From the NCBI RefSeq assembly GCF_037975245.1, contig NC_092563.1:6327501-6391500 (forward strand): 64,000 bases of DNA, read 5' to 3'. Below the pieces are notes generated by a model. The model did no database searches. It was not told where the DNA came from and saw nothing but the letters and a program-made list of their open reading frames with translations. The DNA is from Apostichopus japonicus. Its lineage: Eukaryota; Echinodermata; Holothuroidea; Aspidochirotida; Stichopodidae. Each line of letters begins with the position of its first letter. Positions within the stretch are counted from its first letter, which is position 1. A program made the position numbers and the translations under genes. Positions 45,799 through 56,419 of this stretch are shown piece after piece.

Positions 45799-46826
45799 GA
45801 GTTTATAGGAGGAAAAGATGCAAATTTAAGAATGCAAAATATTTCAATATTTCATGTTGAGTAATTCTTATCAAAGTTTTGAAACCATCGTCGAATTATA
45901 AAATTTTCTTTCAACACTAATTCGAACAGTAGAATTAAGGATACACAAGCAAGGTGGAAGGCGGAGTCGATGGAACACGGGGGCACGTGCATATCTCCCA
46001 AAGTTTTTTAGACCCATTTTCATAGACTATATGGGCTGACCTTTATGTTGAAAACATTCAAATACTTGAATATATATATATACATACGGAATGCTCCTTT
46101 AAGGATAACTCGATGATGACGTCGACTCCAAAGTGTAACCTTAAAGTTTTATATATTAATGCGATTTTTTAAATATAAATTCTAATAACTTAACCAAAAC
46201 GTATTCCTTTAATTTTTTTTTATGAAGAACACGACCATTTGCAACACATGCAGCACCATTTTGCCGGCCATTTCAAATTTGTAATGTATTTGTAAACATG
46301 TAATTTGAGACCAACAAATGCATGTTTTGTAAATATGTTATTAGAAAACTCTTATGCTTTGCTTTTGACTCTGAGGTACTGACATAATGATCTGCATATG
46401 TGTTAGACTGAGTTCGCCAGCCACTTTATTCGATGAGACTGAAATGTTTAAAAGAGTCCTTACTGTATTTTTTTAAATTGTTGTAGAAATGCAGCTTGGA
46501 GTGTTATGCAGTGTTTTTACCGGTCAAAATGTTAACTGAAATTAATTTTGTGTCAAACGGCATCCTTTAAGCTAAAAAAAAAAAAAAAAAAAAGAGTTGG
46601 CCAATCTATAATGGATAGCATCGCCTGTGATTGTCATTAGCGAGTCAAATTTTTGCGACGGACGAATGAGTAAAATGAAGGACTTTATGTAATATTGAAA
46701 GCATCATTGGAGACAATAATATAGAGAAATGTTTCAATTAAAATCTAGGTTAAACAAATTAACATTGTCAAATCGTCACGGCGTGGGCTGGAATAGATAA
46801 GGCCGAATTTCTTTTATACTTTCCAG

Positions 46827-46864
46827 ATGCTGAAGCCGATTTCACTAATGAGAACAGCTCGTAA
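46827..46864 (+). CDS. Weak terminal-exon candidate
   Basis: A strong acceptor (TTTCTTTTATACTTTCCAG) ends at 46826. In one frame a short acidic/polar tail (AEADFTNENSS) runs to TAA at 46862-46864. Another frame starts with ATG at 46827 and stays open for 38 codons. The acceptor is the main evidence; no upstream exon is identified. Confidence 0.2.
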
Positions 46865-47103
46865 ATGGTCCGGGACGATACAGTTTCCTATAGGCTTATT
46901 AAATGCATGCTACTTGCCAAAGAACCAAAAACAAGAGTGAGTGAGAGAAGGAGGGAGGGAGAAAAAAAATTGTATATTTATTCAAACCTTATAACCGACA
47001 TAATTATTCTCGTATTTCATATCAGATATATGACTGCAAAGGGGGTATAACGTTAAATTTAAATGGTTATGGATAGGGAGGGTATGGAGGGGTATAGGCC
47101 TAA

Positions 47104-47120
47104 AGAGGGGGGGGGGGGTT
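47104..47120. repeat. G homopolymer tract
   Basis: GAGA followed by about 14 G. Confidence 0.85.
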
Positions 47121-47256
47121 GAGTGAAGAGACGAAAATCTTCTTTTAAAATCAAGGAACTTCGACCAAGGTCTAAAAGACGAAACTTTATCCTACCATCG
47201 TTTATACATATGATATCTGTCAAAAGAGGCATGGAAAAAGGGTAGTTCTTTGTTTC

Positions 47257-47300
47257 CGGAGGGGAGGTGGGGGAGGGGGGGGGTTGGGTAGGGGTGATAC
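47257..47300 (+). other. G-quadruplex-prone G-rich block
   Basis: GGAGGGGAGGTGGGGGAGGGGGGGGG..GGGTAGGGG-type sequence with at least four G runs of three or more and short spacers. Confidence 0.65.
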
Positions 47301-48125
47301 ACATCATCTCTTCATATCCAATGTCTTTCATAGAACTGCGTGACTGTTCGCTGATATATTCAACGGACTTCAATTAGGAATAGGATTCGATACGGACTAG
47401 TGTTAATGAACCCCATAAATGCCATTAGAGTTGGCCATAAAAAATAGAGGCTTTTAACTGGTTAGTTATTGCCTTCTGTCGTACGCTGCTTCAACTATAG
47501 CTGTTTTAGATGTTGGTCGTTAAGTCCTATACTTATTATATATTTTCTACTTTCATAATGTTATCATCTTGCCAGTCATTTCGCTGTACTTATGACATTT
47601 AAGATTGTAACGGCATATATTTCTTTTCATTTTTTTCTATTATTGGAGCAATGAAGGCTGAAAGTATGACGTCACACGGTGGGCATACTGAGGTATGAAG
47701 TATTGACTTTCAAAAATCGATCAGCCAAATTGTTAGAACTCAAGAAGCTTGACTGAGTTAAATCGAGTCAGAGATGACGCGGTATACAGTATAATGAAGA
47801 AGGTTCGTCTCAATTCATTGTTTAGAACAAATGGGGGAAAAATCAAATAAGATAAATGACATTTATTTAGATTAACTGAACATCCTTCTTGATAGTAAGG
47901 AAATTTCTTCACCTTTTTTTTTTTTTTGTGTGTTCCTTTTATGCTATTATTATCAATTTTTGTTGACTATTTTTGTCATTACGTTCATCTTTATCTCAAC
48001 AAAAACACATATAAATTCATTATACTGATGATATCTTAAACTGCAGTTTGAAAGCCATATATATATTACACCTCATTCATACTTAGTAAAGATTCCTAAA
48101 TCCTATTGGTCCATTCGGGTCAGCT

Positions 48126-48360
48126 GACCGTGGTTAATCCTGTGAGTAACGCACGGCAAAATTACGGGGCATCACTTTAATAAATCTTTGGTTATATGTA
48201 ACCAAAAATGTTTTGTTTTATGATTTTTCCCCACACAAATGGTAGTGTATGAATGAACGGGGTTAATCAACGGTCTAGCGTGCGTTACTCACATGATTAA
48301 TGCACTCCGGGTGTTAATGCTATCGCTGGATGCACTCGGGCTCCGTCCTCGTGCATCGCT
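48126..48360. mobile_element. MITE-like inverted-repeat element
   Basis: GGTTAATCCTGTGAGTAACG (from 48133) is nearly the reverse complement of CGTTACTCACATGATTAATG (to 48303): arms of about 22-25 bp with about 120 bp between. Inside is the palindrome GGTTATATGTAACC. Just outside the right arm is a hairpin, GATGCAC (48329-48335) with GTGCATC (48351-48357), flanking CGGGCTCCGTC. Several nested inverted repeats in 250 bp suggest a foldback/MITE-type element; termini and target duplication are not resolved. Confidence 0.45.
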
Positions 48361-48488
48361 TGCATTATCCCCCGATCGTGCCTACATACACGCACGTATA
48401 TAAGTACATACCTGATACTTATCGCTTGATTTTATGGACATCGATAGAACACCGTGAGGACAGGTTGACATTTTATATAATGGAATTG

Positions 48489-48742
48489 GACATATAGGCC
48501 TATGTCATATAGGCCTATGTCATACTGGCCTATGTCATGTAGGCCAATATCATATAGGCCTATATCATATAGGCCTATGTCATATAGGCCTATATCATAT
48601 AGGCCTATATCTTATAGGCCTATATCATAAAGGCCTATGTCATGTAGGTCTATGTCATATAGACCTATGTCATATAGTCCCTATGTCATATAGGCCTATG
48701 TCATATAGACCTATGTCAGGCCTATTTCATATACCCTATGTC
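48489..48742. repeat. 15-bp TAGGCCTAT minisatellite
   Basis: The unit is ATAGGCCTATGTCAT. The GGCC cores start at 48497 and recur every 15 bp through 48632, then as GGTC/GACC/GTCC variants at 48647, 48662 and 48677. After a 1-bp insertion they appear at 48693 and 48708, and after a 4-bp deletion at 48719. In all there are about 16 copies plus a partial one. Degeneration increases to the right. The core palindrome ATAGGCCTAT is also scattered singly over the window. Confidence 0.95.
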
Positions 48743-48819
48743 AGATTATCCAAGAGCACTTCTCAGTACAGTAGGCTACATGAATTTAACAGTACAGACA
48801 TTTAAAAGCAGGAGTTTAG

Positions 48820-49470
48820 ATCAGGGACAATCCGACATATAATCTGTACAGGGAAAACGGAACGTCATTATAGAAGAGGGACAATCGGACATAGGTCTAT
48901 ATTTTCGAGCAGAGCAATAGAAGTCAAGTTTAGAGATAGGACAATCCAACGTTAAAGTTAGAGTAGGACAAACGGGACACACCGCTTTACGCATTGATAA
49001 TCGGACATATAGTTTTCAGCAGGGACAATCGGACATACATTTTAGAGTAGGGATAATTACACGTATTTGTTTGTGCATTGACAATCGGACATATATTTTC
49101 AAGGAAGGACAATCGGACATATATTTTAGAGCAGGGACAATTACACATATACATTTGTGTATGTACAATCGGACATATATTTGAGAGCAGGGACAATTGG
49201 ACATATGTTTTGGAGTGGGGACAATGGGACGTATTAGAGTAGGGTCAATTGGACATATGCCTCAAGGTATGGAACATTGGACTTGATTTTTTTGACTGAC
49301 AATTGATCTTATATAGTTTATGCATGGACCAGCAACATATATTCGACAGAAGTGAAAAAAGAACCTGACCCAAATTTTAGAGCAGGGGCAATCGCATATA
49401 AATTGATTTGTGCTGGACACTGTGGCACTATGACACTGTGACACTTTACAACAGGGGCAATAGGATATGT
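48820..49470. repeat. Approx. 28-bp GGGACAATCGGACATA minisatellite
   Basis: GGGACAATCGGACATAT-ATTTTAGAGCA units recur at about 28 bp, with some interleaved GGGACAATTACACATATA..TTTGTGTATG units giving a 56-bp higher-order period (for example 49021-49190). About 15-20 degenerate copies are visible; the ends fade into unique sequence. ORFs across it (minus 48987-49204) are products of the repeat (CPIV..IYVRLS), not genes. Confidence 0.85.
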
Positions 49471-49852
49471 GTCTAGAGCATGGCTAAGTAGTTGTCTGTT
49501 TTATCAGAACAACAGAATATTTACTGACCGCTATCGGCGTTCCATGACTCGTTGAAGGATACGCACATGGCATCGGCTGTATAGCGTGCTTGACAGAACA
49601 TCCTTGAAATTGTCTTTCATATAAGTCAAACGTTTTGTAACATTGACACATATCCGATGATTGCTTCATAATATCGTGAACCTATGAATCAGAAAGCCAT
49701 ATATCACACAGAGTTTCCATTTTGACGATATGACTAGACTACACTACAACATATTGGCACACGGAATGGTGTTGTTGACATTACTGTTGTTGTGGACTTT
49801 GTGTTTCACGTCGTTTCGTACGGTATCTATAGAGGTTTCAAGTCATGTCTCC

Positions 49853-49902
49853 CGCCCCCAACCCTCGCCCCCAACCCCCACCCCTACCCCCTCCCCCTGC
49901 AT
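49853..49902. repeat. C-rich low-complexity tract
   Basis: CCCCCAACCC, CCCCCAACCCCCACCCC, TACCCCCTCCCCC. At least five C runs with short spacers; quadruplex-prone on the minus strand and i-motif-prone on the plus strand. Confidence 0.8.
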
Positions 49903-50224
49903 GGTTTATCACTCTTAAGCAATATCTTCACTTCAAGAAGAAACCCTATCTAATGACACAGTTCCGCAAGTAAAATTGTAAAGTGAAAAAAACCTACTCA
50001 ACTAGAGCCTGTATAGGCTTTAAATAGGATATGAGAATTACCCCGTATACCTAGTGTAGGCTATTGTGTTTAAAGGCTATACAATACAATATTAATCATA
50101 CCGGCATGTTAGCCTCAATCTTCAACATCAGCTACAATTAGACAATATTAACATATTCAAACTATACCGTATGTGTTACTATATACGTATATCTACTGGT
50201 TCATCCTGTCCTCTCTAACACTAC

Positions 50225-50610
50225 AACACATTCTTCTCACGTTTTTTTGTTTAAAAACCTTTATATCAAAAATCCTTTCGACTCAACCTTTTTTATTTAG
50301 TTTATCATTTTCTTTTTCGTTCTTTCTCCTTTTCTCACTACTTTTACCAATAATTCTCTAATTTGTACCTGTAATATCCCTAAATCGAATTTCCGAAACG
50401 TTTTTTCTTTTTCTTCTTCTTCTCCATCTCCCTCGTGTCTCTTTGCTCATTCAAGTTCAATTTGCAGCCCAATCCATCAACTTTCCTCCTTTAGTCCTGC
50501 CTCCTCAATTGATTGACATATCATTTTAATTGTCATTGAGGATGCCTTTTTTATCTCTCTCCACCTCTCCCTCTTTCTCTCTCTTCCTCTATCTTTTTTT
50601 TTTTTGTGCG
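50225..50610. repeat. Polypyrimidine-rich stretch
   Basis: Extended TTTTTC/CTTCTT/CTCTCTCC composition on the plus strand; no gene. It makes ORFs rich in Phe/Ser/Leu. Confidence 0.7.
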
Positions 50611-51401
50611 TACCACCCAAAACCATCGTGCAATTAGTATCAAACACGTTTTACATAGTATTCTCTATCAGAGCCTTCGAGACACTATGCGTCAAGAGAA
50701 GTTATCACGAAAATTAAAACCAAATCTGGTTAAGCGATGGATTTCAAAGACTTTTCATACTTTTCGCGCCGGGAGCTATCTTGATAGAAATTAATAAAAT
50801 ATACGCAAGGAGTATTTTAAACTGTCTGTTTTCGATTATGAAATAGAGTTTATTACTTGTGCTTAAGGGGGGAGCTTAATAAATTTTCCACAAGATGCAA
50901 TTGCTCAAATGTTAAGAGAGAGGGAGAGGGGAAAAAAAGGAAAAAGAATGACAAAAAAAAGATGAGTAGTTTGGTGATAAAGTCTTCTTGTAGTATTAAT
51001 ATGATGACAGATCGCACAAAAATATTACCCATAAACCTACTTTACTGTCGTTAAAAGTCCTGTCAAACTATAAAATTCGGAAAACTTGGAAAGATAAAAA
51101 CCCGGGCTACTTTTCATATAATAATATCAATATATTTGTATCCCAAGTCACCAAACAAATGTTGAGGAACAAAGGGGTACACATTACCACAACTGTTTTC
51201 TTTTTCAAATAACCAATTTAAAAGTTGTTTATAGAAAGGAATGATTTTGGTTTTTATGCTGGTACCAAAGAAGAGGGTATAAAGAAACCGCGACAATATT
51301 GGAATCAAATGCTTGTATTTAGCTCAGAATTATTTCCAGAACGCTCAAAGTAGCAGAGCTTAATACCAATACGGAAGAACGGCAGGTCGTACTTTCACAA
51401 T

Positions 51402-51786
51402 GCTCTAGTGCTGCGGTCCACAAAAACTTTTTAGGCCTATTACCTAGGACCTCCCAGGAGGAATGACTCACGACCCACCAGTTAGGCCCACGACCTAGGA
51501 CCTCCCAAGAGGACTGACTCACGACCCACCTGTTAGACCCACGACCTAGTACCTCCCAAGAGGACTGACTCACGACCCACCAGACACACACCCTTCAGAA
51601 TCGATGTTCAGAATACATGAGAGCTAGCATGGATTATGGACTAAGTATGGACTTGATATTAAAAACAAAACATAACTTAATATATCTCCAAGCTCTGAAA
51701 ACAGTTGATAAATTTGTCAACGTCTGGAAAAAAAATCGAGGCCCACATTTGGGCCACGCACCATAGTTTGCGGAACATCGCTCTAG
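51402..51786. mobile_element. hAT-like non-autonomous transposon
   Basis: GCTCTAG occurs at 51402-51408 and 51780-51786, a 7-of-8-bp direct repeat consistent with the 8-bp target duplication of hAT elements. Inside, the left end reads TGCTGCGGTCCACAAAAACT; the right end on the minus strand reads ATGTTCCGCAAACTATGG, close to the common hAT terminus CAGTGTTCCGCAAACT. CACGACCCACC words are also typical of hAT-related sequences. The interior of about 371 bp has no transposase frame, so it would be non-autonomous. The left terminus is poorly conserved. Confidence 0.45.
51429..51587. repeat. 51-bp tandem repeat, three copies
   Basis: TGACTCACGACCCACC marks the unit at 51464, 51515 and 51566, exactly 51 bp apart, with ACCTAGGACCTCCCA.GAGGA between. 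On the minus strand the 51-bp period keeps a 17-codon repeat open (WVVSQSSWEVLGRG), but this is a by-product of the repeat. It lies inside the hAT-like element. Confidence 0.9.
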
Positions 51787-52469
51787 AGGCCATTGATTAC
51801 TGTAGAGCAAAAAATGCAATTATTGATTGAAATAATTGCCCCACTTGCCCCCTTTTCCACCATCGTTATGTTACCCCCCCCCCAACTGCCTCCCCACCCA
51901 CCAGTAGACTTGTATTGAATCTGTACTTGTATTCTAACATTTCATTGGCGGTATGGAAATAATAACATTATTGTGTTTGTCATCGAAGTTTTTGGGCGAT
52001 TGTTTTTACCTGTTTTAATAACGGTGTCATCCCCGGATTGCTTCGCTCATACTGTAGTTCTACAGTGATACGATTAGTTTTCAATATAAGATTTATATTG
52101 TCCATCATTTTGAGAGGTTATTACTAGTTTTGCCATAAATATGATAAAAAACAAATAATGGATACTCGGGCTCAATCTTTAACAATCATTTTTAATGCCA
52201 CCTTCAAACCTCACCGTGACTGACAAGACCAATTGTCTCAATGAAACGAAACGACTCCAACATCTTATACAAGGTTTGTCTGTACTGTATTCGCTCCGAT
52301 TTTTTTTTGGTATTATGTAATCAATTTTAAAAGAGTTCTTAAAAGTTCCATGCAGATGGTTCTGATAATTTCTTTTCAACATTTAGACAAAATACATACG
52401 TTGAAGGTAGTATAATTCATTTGTATAATTTATATGAGCCAGCATGAGATTTCTTTTGTTTTGGGCGAT

Positions 52470-52485
52470 GGGTGGGGGGGGGGTA
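52470..52485. repeat. G homopolymer tract
   Basis: GGGT followed by about 11 G. Confidence 0.8.
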
Positions 52486-53031
52486 GATTGATGACAGGGG
52501 ACGATGTTTATGACGTTTTACCGACGTTAAACTGATGTAATAGGTCATTTTAACGCTAGCTCACTATCTATTTACTACGACTGTTTTGTTCAAGATAAAA
52601 AAAATATATATAAAAAAAAGGGTTCATCGACTTTCGGTGGAACGATTAAAGGGGATAATGACCAATGACCAGCAAGCCATGGATAATTCCAAATATTTAA
52701 AATGAAATGGTGACGTATCCCTTGTGACCAGGTCACTAACCCTACTACCATAGGAGCAATGACTTCACAACTTGGAAAAAAGGAAGAACAAAAACAAAGA
52801 GAGATGTGGGAGAGTTTTGTTTGGACATTAAAGTATACTTGATAAGTTTAAAGTGCATGGTCAGATCAAGCGTAAGCAAAATCATCATCGATGCGAATTT
52901 TTGCGCTGTTTGAACGTCTGATCATGAAAGGCACAAACTGATCCGATAATTCCTTCTATTGTTTTGATAAAGTCACCACGGGATCAAAGTTTAATGCCTT
53001 CTCGGCGGTCGGTAACCTTTCTTTCGTACAG

Positions 53032-53148
53032 GAGAACCGACTCACTTGCAGTAGAAAAGCGACCCGGCGGAAATCAAACTCTTTTTATGATTTCAATCTT
53101 GGCCTACTTTATATAATAGTACAAAGGAAAAATAAAGTCACCTATTAA
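53032..53148 (+). CDS. Weak terminal-exon candidate, 38 codons
   Basis: A strong acceptor (CCTTTCTTTCGTACAG) ends at 53031. One frame runs 38 codons (begins ENRLTCSRKATRRKSNSFYD) to TAA at 53146-53148. A second frame is open for 27 codons from the same acceptor. AATAAA occurs at about 53131, inside the longer frame. No family is recognised and upstream exons are not identified. Confidence 0.2.
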   Translation, partial: ENRLTCSRKATRRKSNSFYDFNLGLLYIIVQRKNKVTY

Positions 53149-54199
53149 TTTGTCATCTGCATGGGGGTCCTGTATAGATGATAGCTGTGAGAACTGAAAG
53201 ATAACTGGATATTAATCGAGTGTATTATACAGGGTTTGGGGTAATTAAGTATTGCGCTTCGTCAAAGGTATTTCCATACATGTGAAAAAATGGCAGAGAG
53301 AAATAATATTTTATGTTCGTAACTTTCTGGGATTTATTTAATTTCAATCGTAACTATATCAAACACATTGATTTATGTCACTTTATTTTTGGTAATTTGG
53401 TTATTGATCGATTTTTTTTTATAATTGTCTTTAATTGTTCGATATTATTGGCTTACAACGTCATGTGCAAATAAAGTTACTCGATGCGCTACCAGAATAA
53501 ATATATGTGTCTATAACAAAACCTTTTTTATTATATCATTTCAAGGTTACATAAAAAATAAAGCATTTCTTTTCAATTCTTGAATAAAACGATAACAACT
53601 TTTCGGTATAGTCTCTAATTTCAATATTTCGTAATGAATTAACGTGTCGTAGGCGGAGGTAAGTGATTGGTCTGTTACCGTTCTTCATACGCTTGTTGTA
53701 GAGCGGACAGCATTAAAGTAGTCCTCCTGTCTAAAAATGATATATATCTGCATCCGTTTCTACAGCCTGTTCATATCATCTTCCAGTTTTCGCCAAGAGT
53801 GATCAATCAATCAAACCAATCAATAAATAAAAACGCTATTGAACGTAGTTGAAAATCAAGTTCAGATACATTTTGATAACAACCTATAGTCATACGTACA
53901 CTAAGGTAATCACATAGCCTAGGCCTGCGTCAAATTTATGTCACGTGGTGTCGTTAACGCTCTGCGGGAACAACACGAGCAAATGAGTTTTGAAGATGTC
54001 TTAGGCTAAAGGTGATGTTTGTGTTTCCTTTTTCCTCTATAGTAATGCCTATACTCTGGAATCATCAACAAGTTATGTTAGTTATACCCATGGGATTATA
54101 GGGAGGTTTACATACCATCACCTCCTTGTACTGAATTATGCAGGGATTGGGGCGGGGGTGGGGGTGTAGCTGTAAAGGTTTTTAATGTAAGTTTCCCAG

Positions 54200-54523
54200 C
54201 ATGTTCACATAACGAGAAGTCTTACAATCTACCGCCCAATACTCAAAACGGTGTCATTCCGACTGCATATTGATGATTTCTGTCGAAATGAATTACTTTT
54301 GATGCACCAAATGCCAAAAGATGGGTCGCTCGAATTAAACAGAATTGATCATTTAAATGAATTAGTTCAGTTCGTTTGCCCTATCAACTTTCTTTGCAGC
54401 AGCTTTTTTCTTTTTCTTTTCTTTTCTTTTTGCTTCTGTCTGTCTTCTTTCTTTGAAAGTTTTATATTCATCTGCAATTTTGTGACATCATTCATTTATA
54501 TTTGCGACTCAAACAAGGCTTAG
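54200..54523 (+). CDS. Open frame after acceptor, possible exon then low complexity
   Basis: GTAAGTTTCCCAG provides an acceptor at about 54200. The frame starting CATGTTCAC is open for 107 codons. The first half looks protein-like (SLTIYRPILKTVSFRLHIDD, LLLMHQMPKDGSLELNRIDH). The second half is Phe/Ser-rich and derives from a CTTTT-type pyrimidine tract (54395-54450), so any real exon would end near 54370. No in-frame ATG precedes the middle of the peptide. No family is recognised. Confidence 0.22.
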   Translation, partial: HVHITRSLTIYRPILKTVSFRLHIDDFCRNELLLMHQMPKDGSLELNRIDHLNELVQFVCPINFLCSSFFLFLFFSFCFCLSSFFESFIFICNFVTSFIYICDSNKA

Positions 54524-54539
54524 ACACCTCCAATTTAAT

Positions 54540-55470
54540 TACAAACTATCGTTTTAATTTAGAACGGCAGCGATAGCGTGTCCTCGCTGCATTCATGCAA
54601 GGCTTCTCGGTTCATTGATTGGTTCGATTACAGAATGACCAGCTAAATCTTCTAATATGGAAAAGATAGCTTTGTCGAGATTGAACATAAAAAAGACGAG
54701 AGTGGGCGCCTTAGCGACAGGCCAATTTTCCCGCTCTTAATATTGGGAAAATTCTTTCAACTGGAATTTTACGTCATTGATTCAGAAAATTCAATTCCAG
54801 TATAGACGTCGAGATCAGTTAATAGCTCTACAAAATCCATATTTCCAATCTCATTGAAATGGTTATAATCACCTTCTCCGCCATCGATCGAACAACATCT
54901 GAGGACGCGGATTTTCTAGTTAATATTTTCCCGCCGAAAAAAAAGAACGTACGAGCAGACGACACGAGCGCCATGCGTTGTGCAAGAACCATGTTACAAT
55001 ACAAGTCGGCTCCCTAGAACTACAACGCTCGATTAACTTTTTCTCTCCGGATTAGAAACCGAAATTTTTTTGAAAATTAAAAAAATTAGAAGAGGCATTG
55101 AGAGCTGTTGGGCTCAGAAAGCGTGAAGAGATAGAATTGTTACGCTACATTTGACAAACAGGCAGAATCGATCGCCAGGTGGATTTCGTCGTGTCAATTC
55201 GACCATCGAGAGAAAAGTGGAAAAAGATATAAAAATGTGGGGAATTGTGGAGACATTTGCAGACGGATCAATTGTAATACAGGGTGTCTTCCTCCGGGCG
55301 GTGAATAGAGGATCTCCTTAGCGCAATAAACAAGCTATGTGTTGGTGCCGTGGCATTGCGATCATTGCCACGGCACGGTGGAAAGTGGAGCACGCATGTA
55401 CCTGAAAGAGGGCGTTACAGGTGCGACCGATTTGGAACGGGCGAAAAGATTCGTCAACTTCAATAAGCCT
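54540..55470 (+). promoter_or_regulatory. GC/CpG-richer block with E2F-like sites
   Basis: CpG dinucleotides and GC are visibly more frequent than in the flanks over about 900 bp. It contains TTTTCCCGC (54726-54734) and TTTTCCCGCC (54926-54935), both E2F-like. A short Cys-containing open frame lies at about 55134-55309 (NCGDICRRINCNTGCLPP), and a perfect hairpin at 55345-55376. An ATG frame follows at 55396. The combination resembles a promoter/first-exon region of a housekeeping-type gene transcribed to the right, but no transcript structure can be proven. Confidence 0.35.
55345..55376. repeat. Perfect 11-bp GC-rich hairpin
   Basis: GTGCCGTGGCA (55345-55355) is exactly complementary to TGCCACGGCAC (55366-55376), with a 10-base loop TTGCGATCAT. 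The high GC of the stem in AT-rich DNA makes it a stable RNA or cruciform candidate. The stem is too short for a microRNA precursor and there is no U-run to make it a pol III terminator. Confidence 0.8.
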
Positions 55471-55722
55471 GTCAGTTTTTCCCCTTCCTCTTCTTCTTCT
55501 TTTTCGTCTTCTTCTCCTTCTTTGAAATGGCACGCTTCCAGTTATTCGCTTAATAAATGTCGTCATTCTGGTGAAGTTTTTGTTTTTCGTCTTTCGTGTA
55601 TGTATAATCCGTTTTCTCATTCACTGTCAGTAGCTTCCTGTTGTCAGTTTATTGTGCATGGTTCCGTTGAATTGAACAAGAATTTGATAAAAGCTACAAC
55701 GGTGCTGTTAAAGCAAACCTAG
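55396..55722 (+). CDS. ORF downstream of the CpG-rich block, hypothetical
   Basis: The first ATG in the frame is at 55396 (MYLKEGVTGATDLERAKRFV). The frame continues to TAG at about 55720, and is also open upstream to about 55330. Codons up to about 55465 look coding (CTG, GGC, GCG, ACC, TTC, GTC, AAC). Beyond that a Ser run encoded by TCTTCTTCT-type DNA (55485-55520) begins and the composition becomes background-like. A GTGAAG donor-like site lies at about 55571. It may be a first coding exon ending somewhere before the Ser run, or chance. Confidence 0.25.
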   Translation: MYLKEGVTGATDLERAKRFVNFNKPVSFSPSSSSSFSSSSPSLKWHASSYSLNKCRHSGEVFVFRLSCMYNPFSHSLSVASCCQFIVHGSVELNKNLIKATTVLLKQT

Positions 55723-56368
55723 GCTATTTTTTAAATTTTTTTTTAAGCTTCAATTTTGCGATGGATTGTATCTGTTTGTCACTCTGATTAAGACATACGG
55801 CTTCCGACATAATCAAACTAAAAGATCTTCGTGGTTATAATTATTTATAATTGCTATATTTAAATTAACGGGTTATGAATCGGTTATGAAAATTAATATA
55901 TGGTGTTACTTTCTGGTCTGTTTATTAAAGTTTTTTTTTTAAGTTTAATGTCTAATATTCCATCGTTACAAATGAACCGAAAACTAAAGCAACAACTGTT
56001 CTTTTTTGATATACTTTAATGTTTCCTGAGATGAACCAAGATTGTAACAATAAATTGTACCAATTTTACATGCCAGCTTCAAATACAACACGCTTACGTC
56101 GTCGGTGTTATACCGATGTATTTGTATAATATAGGCCTAGACAGATATTAGCAAACGTCAGTATTGTATAAACTAAATAGCCTATATCTTTGTGTAGTAC
56201 AGAAATATACTCATAAGGAATGAATCTACAAATGTAAGGGCTTTTTATCTCAACATATATACAACTCCCTCATTCACATTCTTCCAGAGCGAATACGGAA
56301 GGTAATGAATCGTGTACAATAAATAGAATTAGACATCATCTTAAAAATCTGTAGTGATGCGTTTCCTG

Positions 56369-56419
56369 TGCGCACGCACGCACGCACGCGCGCACGCGCG
56401 TGAGTGAGTGTGTGTGGGG
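56369..56419. repeat. Alternating purine-pyrimidine tract (Z-DNA-prone)
   Basis: TGCGCACGCACGCACGCACG, then CGCGCACGCGCG, then GTGAGTGAGTGTGTGTGGGG. The first about 32 bp are strictly alternating with many CG/CA steps, the classic Z-DNA-forming pattern. The last part becomes GT-rich. Confidence 0.85.

Noticed and set aside
49016-49204. Two overlapping minus-strand ORFs with repeated Cys motifs
   Set aside because: The repeats at protein level mirror the 28-bp minisatellite period; there is no independent coding evidence.
48489-49470. Regularly spaced short repeats that might suggest a CRISPR array
   Set aside because: The 15-bp and 28-bp units are contiguous or nearly so with no unique spacers, no cas genes, and an animal-type background. 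They are minisatellites.
51319-51591. 90-codon minus ORF with 17-residue repeats (WVVSQSSWEVLGRG)
   Set aside because: The protein repeat is the 51-bp DNA tandem repeat, whose length is a multiple of three, so the frame stays open automatically.
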